Shown in pieces: positions 1 through 12,153 of a stretch of 64,000 nt of DNA. Within the stretch, counting starts at the first letter, position 1. Each line of letters opens with the position of its first letter. The stretch is from CAVUBL01 sp963837945 (GTDB lineage Bacteria > Acidobacteriota > Thermoanaerobaculia > Multivoradales > DATKCC01): assembly GCA_963837945.1 (NCBI GenBank), contig CAWIQD010000007.1:62001-126000 (forward strand). The letters run 5' to 3'. The translations under genes and the position numbers were made by a program. The notes below the pieces were generated by a model, which saw only the letters and a program-made list of their open reading frames with translations, made no database searches and had not been told where the DNA came from.

Positions 1-436
1 GCCTCCCGGCCGTCTCCATCAGCGGCATGGAGAGGACGACGACCGCCAGGGCGCCGACGATCGAGATCCAGAAGCGGGCGAGGAGCGACCGGAAGTGTCG
101 GGCCTCGCGGCTCTCCGCCTCGGCCTCCTCCGCCGGCGGCGCGGTCCGCGCGACCGGCTCGCGGGCTCCGACCGCCTCGTCGAGCAGCCGGCGCAGCGCG
201 GCCTCGGGCACCTGGTAGCCCGCCGCGCGGACGGCCTCGGCGAGCTCCGCGGGGCCGAGCCGGGTGGGATCGTAGGCGATCGTCGCCTGGTGGGTGGCGA
301 GGTTGACGCTCGCCTCGGCGACGCCCTCGAGCTGGTCGAGGCGCCGCTGGACGGCGGCCGAGCAGCCGGCGCAGCTCATTCCTTCGACCGGCAGGGTGAC
401 ACGGGCCGGCGCGGCGGTCTCGTTCTCGACGATCAT
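1..436 (-). CDS. Heavy-metal (copper-type) P1B ATPase, N-terminal part only
   Basis: Reading leftward from an ATG at 436, the frame stays open to the window edge, so only about 145 N-terminal residues are present. They begin with a heavy-metal-associated (HMA) domain whose metal-binding loop reads GMSCAGCS near residue 19, followed by the usual beta-alpha-beta-beta pattern (SVNLATHQATIAYDP). A charged linker leads into the first hydrophobic segment (FWISIVGALAVVVLSMP) just before the edge. This is the layout of CopA/CtpA-type P1B ATPases that export Cu(I) or related soft metals across the inner membrane. The catalytic DKTG and CPC motifs lie outside the window, so metal specificity cannot be judged. 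Confidence 0.85.
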   Translation of the reverse strand, partial: MIVENETAAPARVTLPVEGMSCAGCSAAVQRRLDQLEGVAEASVNLATHQATIAYDPTRLGPAELAEAVRAAGYQVPEAALRRLLDEAVGAREPVARTAPPAEEAEAESREARHFRSLLARFWISIVGALAVVVLSMPLMETAGR

Positions 437-790
437 GGTCTCGGGGCTCCCTGGATCACAACTCGCGGCGCGCCGCCGCTCTTCCCGCCCCCGGCGCGCC
501 GGTGGCCCGGACGCGTCACCGGCGCCTGGCCCGGATCGGGTCGAGACCGGGCCGGGGCCGCCGGGCCGCACGCCGGAGGGCTGGATACCCCATGGCGCAA
601 CGCCATTCCGGCGAGGCGCCGGAGCGATGCCACGGCCCGTGCGATCCCCTGACTCCAGGCGGCACGGCCGGTGGGCCGGGCCTCGGCCGTCTGCCGCTGA
701 AGATTTCGCTCAATGTCGTATGCACATTGCTCGATACCCTGGTCTCGCGCCCGCTTCCGGGGAGGTCGCAAACCCTTGGCGAGCCGATGG
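437..790. other. Intergenic region between two divergent genes
   Basis: The stretch separates the leftward metal ATPase from the rightward M23 peptidase gene. Open frames crossing it are in-frame extensions of the peptidase or antisense readings and show no family resemblance. It should contain the promoter of the metal ATPase, but no convincing -35/-10 pair or metalloregulator operator could be picked out by eye. Confidence 0.5.
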
Positions 791-818
791 TTGACAAGCC
801 GCGACGCACCGGTACAAT
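791..818 (+). promoter_or_regulatory. Sigma-70-type promoter for the M23 peptidase gene
   Basis: TTGACA at 791-796 and TACAAT at 813-818 are separated by 16 bp, close to the housekeeping consensus and unusual in such GC-rich sequence. Transcription would start near 825. That places the in-frame ATGs upstream of it (for example at 787) outside the transcript and decides the start of the following gene in favour of 877. Confidence 0.75.
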
Positions 819-876
819 ACGCCGGTCGCGAACATTCCAGAGACTACAAACGCGGTTGCACGACTTACACTGGTCG

Positions 877-1743
877 ATGCCGATCAAGTACCACACCGTG
901 ATCCTCGTGCCCCACGCGCGGGCTCGCCTGCGCAAGTGGCGGATCAGCAACCTCCAGATCTTCGCCGCCCTTTCGATCCTCGTCCTGCTGGTCGCCGCCT
1001 CCGGCTTCGTCCTCGTCTCGTACTTCGCGGGAGGCGGCGTGGACGCCGCCCAGGTCGAACGCCTGCGCACCCAGAACCAGGAGCTGCGTGAGGCGAACCG
1101 GACGTTCGAGCAGAGCCTGGGGGACCTGCAGACCAGGCTCGCCGACTACGAGACCCGGACCCGCAAGCTCGCGATCGTCGCCGGCCTCGACACCCTGGAC
1201 AACGGCGAGGCCGGGATCGGCGGCGAAGGCACCGAAGGCTCGGACGTCGACTTCCTCTCCTACCGCGCCAACCGGCTCTCCGGCAAGCTCGAGCGGGTGG
1301 CCAAGAAGCTCGAGGAGCGCTCGCGCTGGATCTCCTCGGTGCCCTCCGTGGCGCCGGTCAAGGGCATCCTGACCAGCGGCTTCGGCGCCCGCCGGGATCC
1401 GATCACCGGACACCGCTCCTTCCATCCGGCGATCGACATCGCCGCGCCCCCGGGCCGCGAGGTCCGCGCCACGGCCGACGGCATCGTGACCCGCGCCGGG
1501 CGGATCGGCGGCCTGGGCAACGCGGTCTACCTCTCGCACGGCTTCGGCATCACCACCCGCTTCGGCCACATGTCCCGCCTGGCGGTCGAGCCGGGGCAGA
1601 AGGTCCAGCAGGGCGACGTCATCGGCTACGTCGGATCGACCGGCCGCTCGACCGGCTACCACCTGCACTACGAGGTGCACGTGGACGGCCAGGCGATCAA
1701 CCCTCTCGGCTACATCCTCGACGGCACGCCGGCGCACGGCTGA
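877..1743 (+). CDS. M23-family murein endopeptidase (membrane-anchored LytM/NlpD-like)
   Basis: A 288-residue protein with a short cytoplasmic head, one transmembrane helix (about residues 30-52), a periplasmic coiled-coil-like region rich in Glu, Arg and Leu (about 60-110) and a C-terminal LytM domain. Zinc ligands are visible as H183 and D187 in FHPAID and as H262/H264 in YHLHYE. Such proteins cut peptide cross-links in peptidoglycan or activate amidases during division and envelope growth. The ATG at 877 is preferred to longer in-frame starts because a strong promoter lies at 791-818 and the transmembrane segment then sits near the N terminus. The next gene, secA, has no obvious functional tie beyond envelope biogenesis. 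Confidence 0.85.
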   Translation: MPIKYHTVILVPHARARLRKWRISNLQIFAALSILVLLVAASGFVLVSYFAGGGVDAAQVERLRTQNQELREANRTFEQSLGDLQTRLADYETRTRKLAIVAGLDTLDNGEAGIGGEGTEGSDVDFLSYRANRLSGKLERVAKKLEERSRWISSVPSVAPVKGILTSGFGARRDPITGHRSFHPAIDIAAPPGREVRATADGIVTRAGRIGGLGNAVYLSHGFGITTRFGHMSRLAVEPGQKVQQGDVIGYVGSTGRSTGYHLHYEVHVDGQAINPLGYILDGTPAHG

Positions 1744-1884
1744 GCACCGCGCGGGACGCTCTCTCCGGCTCGCCGGGCGGCGGGCGGCGAGGAATCTTTT
1801 GTTACAGTGGGCGGTTGTGAAGCCTGCTCACCACGCGGGCCTCGTGCCCGATCCGCTCCACTCCTCACTCGACCTTCCGCGACG

Positions 1885-4599
<2,715 letters not shown>

Positions 4600-4673
4600 T
4601 CGCCCGGCCTCTCCGGCTCCGTCCCCGGGACCGTCGGGCCCGCTTCCCGACCTGATATCCTCCGCGCATCGAG

Positions 4674-4705
4674 ACGGCCCCATCTCCGGGGCCGTTTCCC
4701 TATTT
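4674..4705 (+). terminator. Intrinsic terminator-like hairpin between secA and guaB
   Basis: ACGGCCCC at 4674-4681 pairs with GGGGCCGT at 4688-4695 around a six-base loop. The stem is followed by TTTCCCTATTT. It lies 75 bases past the secA stop and 20 bases before the guaB start, so it could end the secA transcript or act in the guaB leader. The T-tract is interrupted, which lowers certainty. Confidence 0.55.
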
Positions 4706-4714
4706 CCAGGACCC

Positions 4715-6187
<1,473 letters not shown>

Positions 6188-7459
6188 CTACCGCCCCCAG
6201 GCCCCGGGATCGAGGTCGTAGGGCAGCGGGGTGAGGTCTTCGGCGATGCCCTCCTCGCCCAGGACGAGCTGATCCTCGAGCCGGACCGCCCAGCCCCCTT
6301 CGGCGTCGTAGAGGCCCGGCTCCAAGGTGATCACGTCGCCGGCGGCCAGCACCCCTTCGGCGCCCGCCTCCTTGCGGAAGCTCGGATACTCGTGGAGCTC
6401 GTAGCCCACGCCGTGGCCCAGGCCGTGGACGTAGCCGCGCGTCGTTCCCGGGTGGCTGATCGGCGTCTCGTAGCCGAGCGCGCCGAGCGTCGCGCAGGCC
6501 GCCTCTTGAAGGGTCCAGCCGCGCACCCCGGGCCGCGCCGACCGGCGCGCTTCGCCGAGCGCCCCGAGGACCGCGGCGTGGGCCCGGGCCAGGGGCTCCG
6601 GCGGCTCGCCGACGCAGAAAGTGCGGGTGCAGTCGGCGAACAGCCGGGAGCGCGGAAAGAGGTCGACGACCAGCGACTCGCCGGCGCGCAGCACGCGCTC
6701 GTCGGTGCCGATCGAGTGCGGCATCGCCCCCTCCTCCGCCGGCGCCAGGATGGCGGGCTCGGGTTGCTCGAGGCCGTGGGCCGCGCAGGCCGCGAAGACC
6801 TCCCGGCGCAGGCGGCCGACGGTCAAGGGCTCGCCGGCGAGCTGCAACGCGGCCCCGGCCTCAGCCACCTCGCTGCCGGCCAGCATCGCCGCCACCCGCC
6901 GGAGCGCCGCCGCGGTGCCGGCGGTCGCCCGCCGGACGTCCTCGATCTCCAGCCGGTTTTTGCGCTTGCGGAGCAACCGGACCACCGGGTGGCCGTCGAC
7001 CGGTCGCCGGCCCGCCGCCTCCAGGTGCCGGGCCGAAGCCACCGCCAGGCCGGCGCCCAGGTGGCCGGCGAGGGCGATCCGCCCCGGCGGGACGCCGGCG
7101 AGATCGAAGGCCTTCGCGAGCAGGGCGCCCCAGAAGTCTCCCGCGGCCGGCAGGTCCCGGGCCAGGCGCTCCACCTCGAGTGCCTCGGGGGTCAGGAGGC
7201 CCAGCCCGGTGCGCGCCGCCTCGCCCCGCTCCATGGGCGTCAGGTAGCCGAGGAGGGCGCCGCCGGCCGGCGCTCGATTCCGCCTGGAGGGCCGGGGCGA
7301 CAACAAGAAGGCCCGGCCGAGATGGACCGGGCCGACGAACGGTGCGAGATCGGGGTCCCGGGACGAGTCGGCGACGACCAGAAGAGCCTCACAGCCCCGG
7401 TCGGCCAGCTCGCGCTCCAGGACGCCCTCGGACAGGGGGTCGAGAGGAGGCGGCGCCAC
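6188..7459 (-). CDS. M24-family metallopeptidase (Xaa-Pro dipeptidase/aminopeptidase-like)
   Basis: This 423-residue protein has a poorly conserved N-terminal creatinase-like domain (about 1-185) and a C-terminal pita-bread fold. The expected dinuclear metal ligands are visible in order: Asp in LVVDLFPR, Asp in FADCTRTF, His in HGLGHGVGYELHE, Glu in ITLEPGLY and Glu in VRLEDQLV. Members remove N-terminal residues before proline or cut Xaa-Pro dipeptides in the cytoplasm; the exact substrate cannot be read from sequence. It starts with GTG 11 bases after the trxA stop, so ribF, trxA and this gene probably share one transcript. Confidence 0.85.
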   Translation of the reverse strand: MAPPPLDPLSEGVLERELADRGCEALLVVADSSRDPDLAPFVGPVHLGRAFLLSPRPSRRNRAPAGGALLGYLTPMERGEAARTGLGLLTPEALEVERLARDLPAAGDFWGALLAKAFDLAGVPPGRIALAGHLGAGLAVASARHLEAAGRRPVDGHPVVRLLRKRKNRLEIEDVRRATAGTAAALRRVAAMLAGSEVAEAGAALQLAGEPLTVGRLRREVFAACAAHGLEQPEPAILAPAEEGAMPHSIGTDERVLRAGESLVVDLFPRSRLFADCTRTFCVGEPPEPLARAHAAVLGALGEARRSARPGVRGWTLQEAACATLGALGYETPISHPGTTRGYVHGLGHGVGYELHEYPSFRKEAGAEGVLAAGDVITLEPGLYDAEGGWAVRLEDQLVLGEEGIAEDLTPLPYDLDPGAWGR

Positions 7460-7470
7460 GCGGCGGGCCG

Positions 7471-7800
7471 TCAGCCGGCGTTACGCTCGATCAGGCGCTC
7501 GAAGGCCGCCTTGGGCATCGCGCCCATCATGCGGTCGGCCACCTGACCGTCCTTGAACAGGATGAAGGTCGGAATGCTCGAGACCTGGAACCGGTACGCC
7601 AGCTCCTGCTCCTGGTCGACGTTGATCTTGGCGATCTGGACCCCGTCGTTCTCCTGGGCGATCTGCTCCAGGGTCGGAGCCACCATGCGGCAGGGTCCGC
7701 ACCACTCGGCCCAGAAGTCGACCAGCACCGGCTTGCCCGACTTGAGGACGTCGGACTCGAAGTTGTCGGCGGTCACCTCGATGATCTTCTCGCTTGCCAT
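7471..7800 (-). CDS. trxA: Thioredoxin
   Basis: A 109-residue single-domain thioredoxin with the redox-active WCGPC motif (C34 and C37), the buried Asp in LVDFWAEWC and the cis-proline in SIPTFILF. It reduces disulfides in cytoplasmic proteins such as ribonucleotide reductase and peroxiredoxins. An AAGGAGG Shine-Dalgarno sits 9 bases before the ATG. It lies between ribF and an M24 peptidase in a leftward operon. Confidence 0.97.
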   Translation of the reverse strand: MASEKIIEVTADNFESDVLKSGKPVLVDFWAEWCGPCRMVAPTLEQIAQENDGVQIAKINVDQEQELAYRFQVSSIPTFILFKDGQVADRMMGAMPKAAFERLIERNAG

Positions 7801-7875
7801 CAGCTCGTGCCTCCTTGGGCCTTGCTTCGAAGTCGTCCGTGGAAACGGATCGGTTGTCGTCGGGGGTCGCGGCGG

Positions 7876-8850
7876 TCACGAGGCTTCCTCCGGGACCGCC
7901 TGTCCTTTCAAGTGCCGGCGCGCGGCGAAGTATTCCCTGGCGATTTCGACGTCGCGGCCGATCTGGGCGGAGAGATCCATGACCGAAGGAAAGATGCGCT
8001 CCTCGCGCAGCCACTTGTGGAAGAGCAGCTCCACCCGCTCGCCGTAGACATCGGTCGAGAAGTCCAGGACATGGCTCTCGACCACCCGCTGGTAGTTCTC
8101 GTAGACCGTCGGACGGGTGCCGATGTTGGTGACGGAGTCGAAGGTCGCCGGGAAGGCCGGGAAGACCACGCGGCTGGCGTAGACGCCGTCGGCCGGCACC
8201 AGCTCCGAATCAGACGCGACGTTGATCGTCGGCCATCCGATCCGCCGCCCCATCTGGTCGCCCCGCACCACCACGCCGGAGAGCGAGTACGGGCGACCGA
8301 GCATCTCGGTCGCGTCCTCCGGCCGGCCTTCGGCGATCGCGCGCCGGATGCGCGTCGAAGAGATCCGGTCGCCGCGATAGCTCACCTCGGGGACCCCGGC
8401 GGCGGTGAAGCCGAGCTTCTCGCCCAGGCTCTGGAGCAGGGCCAGGTCGCCCTCGCGCCGGTGCCCGAAGGAGAAGCCCTTGCCGACGTACACCTCCGAG
8501 AGCGCGAGCTTGCCGGCCAGGAAGTCCGAGACGAAGCCGCGAGCGGGCGTGGCCGCGAGCTCGGGCGTGAACCGCAGCACCAGGAGCGCCTCGACTCCCG
8601 CTTCCTCGAGCAGCCGGCGCTTGGTCTCGAGGCTGGTCAGCAGGGGCGGCGCCTGGTCCGGTGCCAGCACGCCCAGGGGATGCGGCTCGAAGGTGAGGAC
8701 CATCGCGGTCTCGCCGAGGGCGGCCGCGCGCTCGACCACCCGGTCGATGATCGCCCGCTGGCCCCGGTGGATGCCGTCGAAGTTGCCGATCGTGGCGACC
8801 CCGCCGCGGGGCAGGTCGCCGGCGTGGAAGGCGTCCCGGATGACTAACAA
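7876..8850 (-). CDS. ribF: Bifunctional riboflavin kinase/FAD synthetase
   Basis: The enzyme phosphorylates riboflavin to FMN and adenylates FMN to FAD. The N-terminal nucleotidyltransferase domain shows ATIGNFDGIHRGQ and VGKGFSFGHRREGD, followed by ISSTRIRRAI. The C-terminal kinase domain shows the RPYSLSG and GWPTIN elements and a family-typical end (LRPTVYEN-like segment and the final helices). The frame opens further upstream into a GC-rich repeat. The TTG at 8850, preceded by a GAGGGG-type ribosome binding site, gives the family-like start LLVIRDAFHAGDL and a protein of 324 residues. No FMN riboswitch was recognised upstream. Confidence 0.93.
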   Translation of the reverse strand: MLVIRDAFHAGDLPRGGVATIGNFDGIHRGQRAIIDRVVERAAALGETAMVLTFEPHPLGVLAPDQAPPLLTSLETKRRLLEEAGVEALLVLRFTPELAATPARGFVSDFLAGKLALSEVYVGKGFSFGHRREGDLALLQSLGEKLGFTAAGVPEVSYRGDRISSTRIRRAIAEGRPEDATEMLGRPYSLSGVVVRGDQMGRRIGWPTINVASDSELVPADGVYASRVVFPAFPATFDSVTNIGTRPTVYENYQRVVESHVLDFSTDVYGERVELLFHKWLREERIFPSVMDLSAQIGRDVEIAREYFAARRHLKGQAVPEEAS

Positions 8851-8992
8851 GGACCGCCCCCCATCCCCTCGATCCCCTTCCCACCCTCGCGGGGGGCAGG
8901 GGACGCCCCCTCCCAGGCCACTAACAAGGACCGCCCCCCATCCCTGCGGTCCCCTTCCCACCCTCACGGGGGGCAGGGGACGCCCCCTCCCA
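8841..8992. repeat. Two adjacent copies of a GC-rich intergenic repeat between rimO and ribF
   Basis: The segment starting CTAACAAGGACCGCCCCCCA occurs at about 8843 and again at about 8923. Each copy continues with CCCCTTCCCACCCTC, GGGGGGCAGGGGACG and CCCCCTCCCAG. The two copies are roughly 75 bp long and nearly identical, and they fill the gap between ribF and rimO. The C-rich and G-rich halves of each copy are partly complementary, so the transcript can fold. Related sequences recur at 26708-26738, 31019-31180 and 32608-32633. Confidence 0.75.
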
Positions 8993-8994
8993 GC

Positions 8995-10428
8995 TCACGT
9001 CGCCAGCTCCCCGGCGAGCGCCGGGACGACGCCGGGGGCACCCTCGGGGCCCACGATCCGGCCGACCAGGTCGTCGGCGAAGGCCTCCGTGATCTCGACC
9101 TCGGCGAAGCTCGACGCCGGCGCCCGGCCGTCGTTGATCAGGATCCGACCGTCGATCTCCGGCGCCTGTCCCTGGTGGCGGCCCTGGAGCAGGTGCTCGG
9201 TCTCCTCGTGGACGCCCTCGACCAGCACCCGCAGGCGCCGTCCGACGAGGCGGCGGCGGCTCGCGCGGGCGATCGGTTCCTGGAGCTCGAGGAGCCGCCG
9301 GTGGCGGCGCCGGGCGACCGAGCGCGGGACGCGGCCGAGCAGCTCGGCCGACGGCGTGCCCGGCTCGGGGCTGTAGACGAACGCGCCGAGATGGTCGAGC
9401 CGCGCCTCGGAGGCGAAGGCGAGCAGGTCGTCGAAGTGCTCCTCGCGTTCGCCGGGGAAGCCGACGATGAAGGTCGAGCGCAGGGCGACGTCGGGCACCA
9501 GCTCGCGGGCCCGCTCGAGGAGCCGCAGGTAGCGCTCGCGGCGGCCCCCCCGGCGCATCGCCTTGAGGATCTCCGGGTGGCTGTGCTGGAGGGGCATGTC
9601 GAGGTAGGAGCAGAAGCGCTCCTCGCTGCCCATCAGGCGCAGCAGGTCCTCGTCGAGAGTGGTCGGATAGGCGTAGAGGAAGCGCACCCACGGGATGTCG
9701 GTCGCCGCCAGCACGGCCTCGACCAGGCGCGTCAGGCCGTGCCGGCGCTCGCTGCGGTCGAACTCGTCGGCCAGGTCCTGGCCGTAGCGCGTGGTGTCCT
9801 GGGCGATCAGGCAGAGCTCCTGGACCCCGGCCTCCTCCAGCCGCCGGGCCTCCTCGACCAGGCTCTCCACGGTGCGGCTGCGGAAGCGGCCGCGCCAGTG
9901 CGGGATGGCGCAGAAGGTACACGGGTTGTCGCAGCCCTCGGCGACCTTGAGGTAGGCGTATCCGCGGGTGGTCAAGGTGCGCGGGGCCGTGTGGTCGAAG
10001 ACCATGTGGGACGGCGCGGGCAGCGGCGGACCGCCGCCGAGCTGGACCACGTCGCCCACCCGCGCGAGGTCGTCGAGGCCGACGAAGCCGTCGATCTCGG
10101 GGATCTCCCGCGCCAGCTCCGGACCGTAGCGGTTGACCATGCACCCGGCGACCAGCAGGCGCCGGCCGCCGGTCTTGGCCGCCGCGACCTCCAGGATGGC
10201 GTCGATCGACTCCTGCCGCGCCTCCTCGATGAAGCCGCAGGTGTTGACGATGACCGTGTCGGCCTCGCCGGCGTCGGCCACCACCTGGTAGCCCTGGCGG
10301 CGCAGCTCGCCGAGCATGATCTCGCTGTCCACCCGGTTCTTCGGGCAACCGAGGCTGATCATGCCCACGCGGCCCGGCGGCGCTTGGCTCGCGACCGGGA
10401 CGGAGTTCTGGGTCTGTTCGTCGGGCAC
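8995..10428 (-). CDS. rimO: Ribosomal protein S12 (Asp) methylthiotransferase RimO
   Basis: This radical-SAM enzyme adds a methylthio group to an aspartate of ribosomal protein S12. The 477-residue protein has an N-terminal UPF0004 domain beginning with SLGCPKNRVDSEIMLG, which is diagnostic for RimO, with further cluster cysteines in NTCGFI and VAGCMVNRYG. The radical-SAM CxxxCxxC is CDNPCTFC, followed by IPHWRGRFRSR. A C-terminal TRAM domain completes it. The start is GTG at 10428; a TAGAGT -10-like box lies only about 10 bases upstream, so the leader is very short. The partly similar tRNA enzyme MiaB lacks the PKNRVDSE signature. Confidence 0.95.
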   Translation of the reverse strand: MPDEQTQNSVPVASQAPPGRVGMISLGCPKNRVDSEIMLGELRRQGYQVVADAGEADTVIVNTCGFIEEARQESIDAILEVAAAKTGGRRLLVAGCMVNRYGPELAREIPEIDGFVGLDDLARVGDVVQLGGGPPLPAPSHMVFDHTAPRTLTTRGYAYLKVAEGCDNPCTFCAIPHWRGRFRSRTVESLVEEARRLEEAGVQELCLIAQDTTRYGQDLADEFDRSERRHGLTRLVEAVLAATDIPWVRFLYAYPTTLDEDLLRLMGSEERFCSYLDMPLQHSHPEILKAMRRGGRRERYLRLLERARELVPDVALRSTFIVGFPGEREEHFDDLLAFASEARLDHLGAFVYSPEPGTPSAELLGRVPRSVARRRHRRLLELQEPIARASRRRLVGRRLRVLVEGVHEETEHLLQGRHQGQAPEIDGRILINDGRAPASSFAEVEITEAFADDLVGRIVGPEGAPGVVPALAGELAT

Positions 10429-10535
10429 GGTGGGGAAAACTCTAGCAGGTGAGGGAGCGATCCGGCGCGGGTGCGCGGGCTCGCGGAGGCCGCGCAGCGA
10501 AGGACAACCGGACGGCGAGGCCGCTCATTCCGCCG

Positions 10536-11393
10536 TCAGCGCAGGCCGTCGTCCTCGACGACCAGGTCGCCGGTCAGGACGGTGACGGCCCGGCCGCCCA
10601 ACCGGACCCGCTCGCCGTGGAGCTCGGTCCGGACCGTGCCGCCCCGCCGGCTCGCCTGGTAGGCGACCAGCGCCGGGCGGCCCAGGCGGCCGCTCCAGAA
10701 CGGCGCCAGCGTGCAATGCGCCGAACCGGTCACCGGGTCCTCGGGCACCCCGACGCGCGGGGCGAAGAAGCGGGAGACGAAGTCGTAGCCCTCGCGGGTC
10801 GCGCACGCCGTCACCGAGATGCCGCGGGCGTCGACCGCCGCCAGGCGCGCCATGTCCGGCGCCAGGCCGGCCACCTCGGCTTCGGACGCGAGCTCGATCA
10901 GCAGGTCGAAACGGCTCCGCCCGAGCCAGCGGGGCGTCGCGCTCAGGGCCTCGACGAGCGCCGCGGTCAGCTCGGCGGCCGGCTCGCCGGCGGCCAGCGG
11001 CTCCGCCGGCGTGGCGGGGAAGTCCATCCAGATCCAGGCGCCGGCCCCGTCGGCCTCCGTCGGGCGCCGCGTGCAGGTGAGGCGCCCGCTCCGGGTCTCG
11101 AAGCGGATCGCGTCGGCCGGCGCGACCACGCCGCTCTCCCACAGGATGTGGGCGCTCGCCAGAGTCGCGTGGCCGCACAGGTCGACCTCGGCCACCGGGG
11201 TGAACCAGCGCAGGTCGAACGCCCCGTCGCGCGGCACCAGGAAGGCGGTCTCGGAGAGGTTCATCTCGCGGGCGACGGCCTGCATCCAGGCGGCGTCCCG
11301 GCTCGCCGGCAGCCGGCAGACGGCGGCCGGGTTGCCGGTGAACGGGCGGTCGGCGAAGGCGTCGACCTGGGCGATGGGGACGGTCCGGCTCAT
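10536..11393 (-). CDS. PhzF-family isomerase-like protein
   Basis: A 285-residue protein with the PhzF fold signature: DAFADRPFTGNPAAV at the N terminus, the catalytic-type glutamate in NLSETAFL, GHATLASAHIL and the second-half GEDPVTGSAHC-like segment (PEDPVTGSAHCTLAPFW). Family members include phenazine biosynthesis isomerases and many uncharacterised epimerases or isomerases; the substrate here is unknown and no phenazine genes are nearby. The ATG at 11393 is chosen over longer frames because it yields the canonical start (MSRTVPIAQVDAF) and a -10 box lies immediately upstream. Confidence 0.85.
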   Translation of the reverse strand: MSRTVPIAQVDAFADRPFTGNPAAVCRLPASRDAAWMQAVAREMNLSETAFLVPRDGAFDLRWFTPVAEVDLCGHATLASAHILWESGVVAPADAIRFETRSGRLTCTRRPTEADGAGAWIWMDFPATPAEPLAAGEPAAELTAALVEALSATPRWLGRSRFDLLIELASEAEVAGLAPDMARLAAVDARGISVTACATREGYDFVSRFFAPRVGVPEDPVTGSAHCTLAPFWSGRLGRPALVAYQASRRGGTVRTELHGERVRLGGRAVTVLTGDLVVEDDGLR

Positions 11394-11400
11394 CGACCGG

Positions 11401-11406
11401 ACTCTA
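11401..11406 (-). promoter_or_regulatory. -10 box for the PhzF-like gene, probably leaderless transcript
   Basis: TAGAGT reads leftward here and ends 7 bases before the ATG at 11393. Normal spacing would start transcription on or next to the start codon, and no Shine-Dalgarno sequence is present. No good -35 box is visible. Confidence 0.4.
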
Positions 11407-11480
11407 CACCGGTGCGGACGTTGAACCGAGCCGTCGCGCCGCGGGACATACCGCTCGACCGACTCTCGATCGCCCGAGGT

Positions 11481-11486
11481 TAGACT
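11481..11486 (+). promoter_or_regulatory. Possible -10 box of the sigma/anti-sigma/peptidase operon
   Basis: TAGACT lies 31 bases before the ATG of the ECF sigma gene, in the short gap between it and the divergent PhzF-like gene. No convincing -35 partner or ECF-type GGAAC element was found, so the assignment rests on position and composition alone. Confidence 0.3.
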
Positions 11487-11517
11487 GCGCGAAGCGCTCC
11501 ATCGTCCCGGCCCAGCC

Positions 11518-12153
11518 ATGAACTCAGGCCTCTCCCCCTCGCTCAGCGGTGCCGACGCCGACTCCGACCTCCACGACCGGCGGTTGATCGAACGGGTCGC
11601 CGCCGGCGACCGCGAGGCCTTCGAGGCCTTCTATCACCGCTATCAGCGCAAGGTCTTCGCCTACCTGCTCCGCCTGCTGCGCCGGCCGGCCCTGATCGAG
11701 GAGGTCCTCGACGACGTGATGCTCGCCGTCTGGCACGGCGCCGGCCGCTTCGACGGTCGCTCGCGCGCCTCGACCTGGGTCTTCGGGATCGCGTACCACA
11801 AGGCGCTCAAGGCGCTGACCCGCGCGCGCCGCTCGGCGGACCGCGACGGCCCCTCGCTCGACGCCCCCGAGGCCGAGGCGCCGGTGGTGCCGGCGGGCGG
11901 CTCCGGACCCGAGTCGGCCGCCCAGCGCAGCGAGCTCCGGCGCAAGCTGGCGAGCGCCATGGACTGTCTCTCGCCGGCCCAGCGCGCGGTCGTCGAGCTG
12001 ACCTTCTACTACGGCTACTCCTATCCCGAGGTGGCCGAGATCGTCGGCTGCCCGGTGAACACGGTCAAGACCCGCATGTTCCACGCCCGGCGCCTGCTCA
12101 AGGAGCGGCTGCCCCGCCTCGGCGTGGCCGGAGCGGGAGGAGGCGAGCGATGA
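11518..12153 (+). CDS. ECF-family RNA polymerase sigma factor
   Basis: A 211-residue sigma factor with region 2 (AFEAFYHRYQRKVFAYLLRL, then DVMLAVWHGAGRFDGRS and STWVFGIAYHKAL) and region 4 (LSPAQRAVVELTFYYGYSYP, then VAEIVGCPVNTVKTRMFHAR) joined by a variable linker of about 45 residues. There is no sigma-1.1 or sigma-3 domain, as expected for the ECF group. It would direct polymerase to a small regulon, typically including its own operon. The anti-sigma gene overlaps its end by four bases, and a secreted S8 peptidase follows, suggesting an envelope or extracellular signal. Confidence 0.93.
   Translation: MNSGLSPSLSGADADSDLHDRRLIERVAAGDREAFEAFYHRYQRKVFAYLLRLLRRPALIEEVLDDVMLAVWHGAGRFDGRSRASTWVFGIAYHKALKALTRARRSADRDGPSLDAPEAEAPVVPAGGSGPESAAQRSELRRKLASAMDCLSPAQRAVVELTFYYGYSYPEVAEIVGCPVNTVKTRMFHARRLLKERLPRLGVAGAGGGER

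Noticed and set aside
502..876. Longer N terminus for the M23 peptidase
   Set aside because: A strong promoter at 791-818 lies inside the extension, the added residues look random, and the transmembrane helix would be moved far from the N terminus.
8851..8967. ATG-initiated longer RibF
   Set aside because: The extra residues are translated from a GC-rich intergenic repeat that occurs twice in the same gap. The TTG at 8850 gives the family-like start.
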